Shown here in pieces: positions 59,101 to 64,000 of a DNA stretch of 64,000 nucleotides. Where the stretch lies: NCBI GenBank assembly GCA_009193035.1, contig SWDT01000156.1:62001-126000 (forward strand), given 5' to 3'. Made by a program: the position numbers and the translations under genes. This DNA comes from Halicephalobus mephisto. Lineage: Eukaryota; Nematoda; Chromadorea; Rhabditida; Panagrolaimidae. The notes below the pieces were generated by a model. The model worked only from the letters and a program-made list of their open reading frames with translations. It did no database searches and was not told the DNA's origin. Numbering within the stretch: position 1 is the stretch's first letter; each line of letters starts with the position of its first letter.

Positions 59101-62100
59101 AAAAAACTCCGCTTTACAAGCAAGTGACTTTGTTTAACAACTAAACGACTTCGCTTAAATGTAAATGACTTTCTTTAACAAGTAAACGATTTTACTCAAA
59201 AAATAAGCGACTTTCTTTAAGAAATAAACAATTTCGCTGAACAAGTAAGCGACTTCGCTTAAAAATAAGCGACTTTCTTTAAGAAATAAAAGATTTCGCT
59301 TTACAAGTAAACGACATCGCTTAAATGTAAATAACTTCATTGAACAAGTAAACGACTTTGTTCAAATTTTCGCGATTTTCGATATATATAAAATTTTTGG
59401 TTTTTTCTAAGTTTCTTGTTTTATAGGATTAATTATCGGAAATTGAATATGGGTTCTGAGAGTCCATCTGATAAGCTGCAGAACGAGCTATATCGTGCTC
59501 CAGGAGATTACCTCGATTAAAGTGATTTTCTTTGTAAGCAAAACAGTGCATATTCAACAGAAAAGAAGGATAAAAAACGAAACAACAACAAAAATTAATA
59601 AAAATCTTACTTTAACAAGTGTTCTTTTCGTTTTTGAGCTTTTCGAATACCACGTATCAGAAGAACGTTGAGAACGATCAAAAATACACTTGGAAAAATT
59701 ATAAATCCGAATACTCTTGTCCAAAAATAAAAATTAAAAAACAAATTTGGACCGATTGCTTGGACTACGGGAGTCATTCCGGAAAGACAACTTCTGGTGT
59801 AGATCCATCTTCCGGGTTCCACAAAAGCCCAACCTTCGAAAACTTCATAATAATAATCCACGGATTTCGGAAGTCCGCAGATGATCGAAGCAAAAGCTAT
59901 TATGAAAGTCGCTATTCGGACGTTTCTGACGCTGCAGATCTGTCTTGATTTCAGCGGATATTCTATCGAAATATATCTGAAAAAATTATTACAGTACTTT
60001 GAAATTAATTTTAATATTAAATAAAAAATAAATTTAATTTTTTAATTTTCCTGTGTCATAAAAGTGTAAATTTTGAATTTATTCAAAATAGTCAAATTTA
60101 AATTTCCAAAAATTTGGATTAAATTTTTTTAAATTTGAAAATCGAAAAGTTCGAATTTTAAAAATTATTTTATCAAGGTCAAAAATCGAGAAAATTCCAA
60201 TTCAAATCGAACTTTTTTGAAATCAAATTTCGAAAAAATTTGAATCATAACTAAATTGTTAAGTTGCGATTTCGAAAAAATCTGAATTGTAACTAAATTA
60301 TTAAGTTTAAATTTTGAAAAAAATCTGAATTGTAACTAAATTGTTAAGTTCAAATTTCGAAAAAATCTGAATCATAATTAAATTATTAAGTTTAAATTTT
60401 GAAAAAATTTGAATCATAACTAAATTGTTAAGTTGCGATTTCGAAAAAATCCAAATAGTAATTAAGTTATTAAGTTTAAATTTAAAAAAAATCTGAATTG
60501 TAACTAAATTGTTAAGTTTAAATTTTGAAAAAATCCAAATAGTAACTAAATTGTTAAGTTTAAATTTCGAAAAAATTTGAATTGTAACTTTTAGATCGTA
60601 CTCCTATCGATTTGAACGCAAGTCCGCATAGCATCGATCCCGGAGAGAAATACCCTGAGGGCTAATGGGGGTTTATAATTATGGAATGGCGGAAATTTAA
60701 GTTAATTGTGCAGTAATTATTAAAGTTGTTTTATATTTCGTGCCTTCGGTCTCAGTAAATCAATTTTTACTTATTTCTCATCTCTACGTGGACCAGAATC
60801 TCCACCATTATCTGACAGTAACTAAACTGTTAAGTTCGAATTTCGAAAAAGTCCGAATTCTAATTAAATTTGTCCCAGTTTAAAAATGGATAATTTGGAA
60901 AAATTGACTTTTCTGGTCATTGGTTTTTTCCGTTTTATTTTTGTTAAAATAGAAAACCGAAATTTTTTAACAACCTTCACTAGAGCAACAAAACACTGAA
61001 AAAGTTATTGTATATTTTTCCACACAAGACAACTGAGAATCTCACTGACAACATACGGTATTCCAGGCTTTGGTATTTAGGCCATCGCTTCAGGTTTTCT
61101 TTTTTTGGTTTAGTTTCTGTTTCGACAGTAATCCAATAACAGATAGGATTACATCGACAAAACACTAGCTGTTAAGGTGGAAAATAGAAATGTAATAATC
61201 ATTTTCACTAGAACACTCAGAATAAAACCTATGTCTTAACTCATAACAATCAAGAGTCTCACCTATGTTCTACAGTATTCCACACTTCCTGATATTCCAA
61301 CTGTCGCTCTAAGTTTTCTTTTTTTAGTTCATATTCTAATAATTTCATGATTATGTTCTTCACTTTCTACTTTTATTGATTCCTCTTATTCTTCTCCTGA
61401 CCCTGTTTGTTCTCGATTCCCTCTATGACCTCCGTCCCTTTACCTTCACTCCCTTGTCTTCCTGTCTCATCTCCGTTGATTTTATTTCTGTCTTCGCTTT
61501 ATTCTGTTGCCCTACGTTCATCTTCATTCTTGTCCTTTATTCTGTACTCTTCTACTTTTTAGTCTCACTCTCTGTCTTGATCTTTTTCACCCTCACTTTC
61601 GTCTTTTATCCTTCCTTCTGCTATTTTGATCCCCTAATCCTGTCCTCTATTTTTTATTTATCTTTTATTTTTCATCCTTACTCTAATGCCTTGATTTTAC
61701 TCTACACTTATTCCTATCTCTACTCATACCTCTACCTCTATCTCTATCTCTACCTCTACCTCTACTCCTACCTCTACCTCTACTCCTACCCCTACCTCTA
61801 CCCCTACCTCTACCCCTACCTCTACCCCTACCTCTACCCCTACCTCTACCCCTACCTCTACCCCTACCTCTACCCCTACCTCTACTTTTATTGTTTTATT
61901 CTTATTCTAACCCTTTAATTTCGTCTTGTATTCTCACTTATCTTTTATTTTTTTCCTACCTTTTAGTCCCGTCATCTCCCTGCACCTCTACCCCCATCCC
62001 TGGGCTTACTCTCTATCCTTTGTTTCTTAACCCTCATTTTTACTTTTTTGTTTTTTTTAAACTTTTTGAAATTATTTTTAGTTTTTAATTGTTTATCGGT

Positions 62101-63518
62101 TTTTGCTTTTTATGAAATACTTAACAAAATTTTTCGAAAAAAAAATTACTGTAGATTTTTTAAAATTACAGTAATTTAAAAAAAAGTTTTTCCCTTTTTT
62201 TAAATTTTGTAACTAAAAACGATTTGCCATTTTTTCAAGATAATTGAGAACAAAAAAATGGCCACTGATGCTTCTCATTTTTCTTGTTCTAAATGCCCTG
62301 AGGGAAAACATTTGAAAATATGAGTCCTGAGCTCTAAACAAACTTGTTCTAATCGGTTTTCGTCTTTCATTTTTTCCGAAAAATGAAGACGGATTTTAAA
62401 TTGAAAAAAAAAAATTTATTTTTAAAATCGAAGTCATTTTTTTAAAAATCTTTGAAATTTTAAATTTCTAAAACGTTTGAAAATTCTTATTTAAGAAATT
62501 GGAAAATTCAAGTTTGTTTGTTTTTATAGCTTTAATTCGGTTTTCGAAATGAATTAAAATTGGCATCTTGGCCGAGATAAAAGTTAATTTGCACAATTTT
62601 GGTTAAAATTCATTTTTTTTATAAAATTAAAAATAAATTTTTTTACACATGTTTGAAAATTTTCAAAATTTACTAAAAAAATAAAATTTAATAAAAAATA
62701 TTTAAAAAAAAAAGTAAAATTAAGTAAAAAAATATTTTAAAAAAAATAAAATTTAGTTAAAAATATTTAAAAAAAAAGTAAAATTAAGTAAAAAATTATT
62801 TTTAAAAAAATAAAATTTAATAAAAAATAAAATTAAGCAAAAAATATTTTAAAAAAAATAAAATTCAGTAAAAAAATAAAATTTAATAAAAAAAATACAA
62901 AAAATAAAATTAAGTAAAAAGTATAATAAAAAGTAAAATTTGGAATGAAGAAATGCGTGCTGGGATTCAATTAGTTCAAAACGAGTTCTGGCTTCTACTG
63001 GACTTTTTCCATCAACAAATATCTAATTTTTAATTTATTTCAAAATCAGATCAAAAAACTAAAAATAAATTACTGATCTTTCTTTAATCACAAATACCGT
63101 AAGACAATTTTTAAAATAATTTTTAAATTCAAAAAATTCAAAAAAAATTTAATTTTTAGAATTTTTAAAATTTTTAAAATTTTTAAAATTATTTAATTTT
63201 CGATCTATTTCGAAATTATCAAAATTTTTTATTTTTTTAGAAATACTGTAATCTAAAATTTTTTAAATTTAAAAATTTTTGATTTTCTTTGAAATTATTG
63301 AAAATTCTAATATTTCTAAAAATACTTAACTTTGAGAATTTTTTAAAATATTTAATTTTAGATTTATTTTTAATTCATGTAAAAACTCCAACCTCTGTCC
63401 TGCTAGCAGTACTGTAAGCCACATGGCGATGTTGTGGCAGACCGGAGGGATTGCGTCCATACTGTATTTGTACATGTAACACCACCAAAGTTCTAATTTT
63501 TCTTCATGTTCGTTAAAA
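56127..63518 (-). CDS. Sex-peptide/myoinhibitory-peptide receptor-like GPCR (5' exons beyond right edge)
   Basis: Exons in coding order: 63393-63518, 59611-59976, 57647-57694, 57330-57543, 57209-57288, 56127-56361; all phases close. Helices TM3 to TM7 are present. TM3: PPVCHNIAMWLTVLLAGQRY (QRY in place of DRY, as in insect sex peptide receptors); then YISIEYPLKSRQICSVRNVR; TM5 with FIIFPSVFLIVLNVLLI; ICL3 RGIRKAQKRKEHLL; TM6 NSTSLMLVMVVSIFLVVNLP; TM7 LTYPINFGIYC, then a basic helix 8 and a Ser/Thr-rich tail ending in DTIFL. Family members bind myoinhibitory peptides. In C. elegans, from memory, the sprr genes are the relatives and one (sprr-2) lies beside tatn-1, as here. The 48 nt exon 57647-57694 is in phase and may be alternative. 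The donor of exon 63393 and helices TM1-TM2 upstream complete the gene off-window. Confidence 0.88.
56389..57180. mobile_element. 792 bp inverted-repeat element with minisatellite arms, inside a receptor intron
   Basis: Left end TGTGCTCCGTTTTACCAAA and right end (reverse) AGTGTTCCGTTTTATCAAA match at 16 of 19 positions. The left arm is CAAAGTTGACCATCAAACTT-type minisatellite, the right arm its inverse (GATGATTAACTTTGACTTTA). A short unique centre (56640-56740) holds AACTTTTCGTGTTAAGATAA. It nearly fills the 847 bp intron 56362-57208. No coding frame. Confidence 0.7.
57830..58280. repeat. About 60 bp tandem repeat in a receptor intron
   Basis: TTTAAATTTTAAACTTTTCC then ATATATGAAAAGTAAAGTTT and TTTAAATAATTTATATAAAA repeat about eight times with deletions. 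Confidence 0.8.
58960..59360. repeat. CGACTTCGCTTAAATGTAAA minisatellite in a receptor intron
   Basis: About 18 units of 20-24 bp, e.g. AAACGACTTCGCTTAAATGT and AAGCGACTTTCTTTAAGAAA. The minus-strand frame LLFLKESRLFLSEVAYLFS is an artefact of it. Confidence 0.85.
60200..60580. repeat. 44-60 bp tandem repeat next to inverted-repeat element copy 2
   Basis: Seven or eight units of GAAAAAATCTGAATTGTAAC, TAAATTGTTAAGTTTAAATT. The array abuts the element at 60584, and one partial unit (AACTAAACTGTTAAGTTCGA) follows on its far side, so the element sits inside the array. Confidence 0.8.
60584..60822. mobile_element. Miniature inverted-repeat element, copy 2 (239 bp)
   Basis: Ends GTAACTTTTAGATCGTAC and the inverse of GTTACTGTCAGATAATGG. 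Internal landmarks (GAGAAATACCCTGAGGG, GTGCCTTCGGTC, TTATTTCTCATCTCTACGTG) occur in the same order as in copy 1 at 27328-27565. Confidence 0.6.
60970..61345. repeat. Two diverged tandem copies of about 230 bp
   Basis: TTCACTAGA(G/A)CA begins each copy (60977 and 61205). Shared order: GAGAATCTCAC or GAGTCTCACC, TACGGTATTCCA or TACAGTATTCCA, then TTTTCTTTTTTTGGTT or TTTTCTTTTTTTAGTT. No supported coding content. Confidence 0.6.
61376..62040 (+). repeat. Polypyrimidine tract with (CTCTACCCCTAC)n core
   Basis: About 650 bp with the plus strand dominated by C and T. From 61715 to 61885 it is a 6/12 bp tandem (CTCTACCTCTAC, then CTCTACCCCTAC). The 180-codon frame across it encodes a YLYPYLYP repeat and is not a real gene. 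The tract lies in the 3.4 kb intron of the receptor gene, so its transcript would carry the G/A-rich strand. Confidence 0.85.
62640..62945. repeat. AAAATAAAATTAAGTAAAAA repeat
   Basis: Short A-rich units (TAAAATTAAGTAAAAAATAT type) in the same intron. No gene signal. Confidence 0.65.
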
Positions 63519-64000
63519 CTAAAAAAATAAAAATAAATTTAAAAAAATTTAAAAAAAATAAAAATAAATTTAAAAAAATTTAAAAAAAATAAAAATAAAT
63601 TTAAAAAAATTTAAAAAAAAATAAAAATAAATTTAAAAAAATTTAAAAAAAAATTAAAATAAATTTTAAAAAAATTTTAAAAATATTTAAAATAAATTTT
63701 TATAAAAATTAAAATCTTCAAAATAATTTAAAACAACTTTTTTAAAAGAAATAATTAAAAATAAAATTTTAAAAATTATTTTTTTAAATATGAAATAAAT
63801 TTTTTTAAATTAAAAAATCATTTTGAATATTTTATTTTAAATTAAATTTTCGAAATTATTTTTTTAATATGAAATAGAATTTTTAAAATTTTTTATAATT
63901 TTGAATATTTTATTTTAAGTTAAATTTTGTTTAAATTTAAAAATAATTTTGAATATTTTATTTTAAATTAAATTTTTTAAAATTTAAAAATAATTTTGAA
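63519..64000. repeat. A/T-rich intron sequence to the right edge
   Basis: 63530-63660 is a 29-31 bp tandem of AAAATAAATTTAAAAAAATT. The rest is A/T-rich and belongs to the intron upstream of the 63393-63518 receptor exon; no exon is seen before the window ends. Confidence 0.65.

Noticed and set aside
61376..61918. 180-codon open frame with a YLYPYLYP repeat
   Set aside because: It is produced by the polypyrimidine microsatellite; it has no splice signals and a stop-free frame is expected from the 6/12 bp repeat.
1..64000. tRNA, rRNA, snRNA or SL RNA genes
   Set aside because: I saw no cloverleaf with a GGTTCGA-type arm, no conserved rRNA blocks and no SL1/SL2 leader sequence by eye; a covariance-model scan would settle it.

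Overview
The window is nuclear DNA from a nematode, most likely Caenorhabditis or a close relative. This rests on protein-coding genes cut by many introns (often 41-50 bp) with T-rich TTTCAG/TTTTTAG acceptors, acceptors placed 1-30 nt before start codons as expected for spliced-leader trans-splicing, a very A/T-rich background, and gene families typical of worms (GT92 glycosyltransferase, UNC-80, SFA-1/SF1). I rebuilt exon chains by matching splice phase by hand; in all nine gene models every junction phase closes.

Layout, left to right. (1) 1-11667, minus: the first 2,368 codons of unc-80, a NALCN/NCA sodium-leak channel subunit; its 3' part lies beyond the left edge. (2) 14926-17882, plus: a type II membrane GT92 (DUF23) glycosyltransferase. 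(3) 20083-22372, plus: an unrecognised 342-residue protein rich in Ser/Thr-Pro sites, with a cluster of E2F-like motifs about 1.4 kb upstream. (4) 23067-26196, plus: an unrecognised multi-pass membrane protein of 435 residues. (5) 26.2-35.6 kb: a 9.4 kb gene-poor stretch of minisatellites, a miniature inverted-repeat element and several islands of complex, non-repetitive sequence. (6) 35618-39374, plus: a secreted or surface EGF-like protein. (7) 41415-44077, plus: a rhodopsin-class orphan GPCR. (8) 46393-48450, plus: sfa-1, the branch-point binding protein SF1/BBP. (9) 52270-54325, plus: tyrosine aminotransferase (tatn-1), with a TATA-type promoter. (10) 56127-63518, minus: the 3' part of a sex-peptide/myoinhibitory-peptide receptor-like GPCR whose first exons lie beyond the right edge.

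The genes do not form one pathway. Four have plausible neuronal or cell-surface roles (unc-80, two GPCRs, the EGF protein); sfa-1 and tatn-1 are housekeeping or metabolic. No operon is well supported.

The most unusual part of the window is its repeat landscape. A dispersed GC-rich repeat (about 155 bp core, 240-270 bp with flanks) occurs in eight good copies plus several decayed ones, mostly inside introns. Two TIR-bounded elements sit in the peptide-receptor gene: one fills an intron that would otherwise be about 55 bp, the other starts 6 bp after the stop codon and so probably supplies the 3' UTR. Two 238/239 bp inverted-repeat elements lie 33 kb apart, and one has a tandem array grown from its end.
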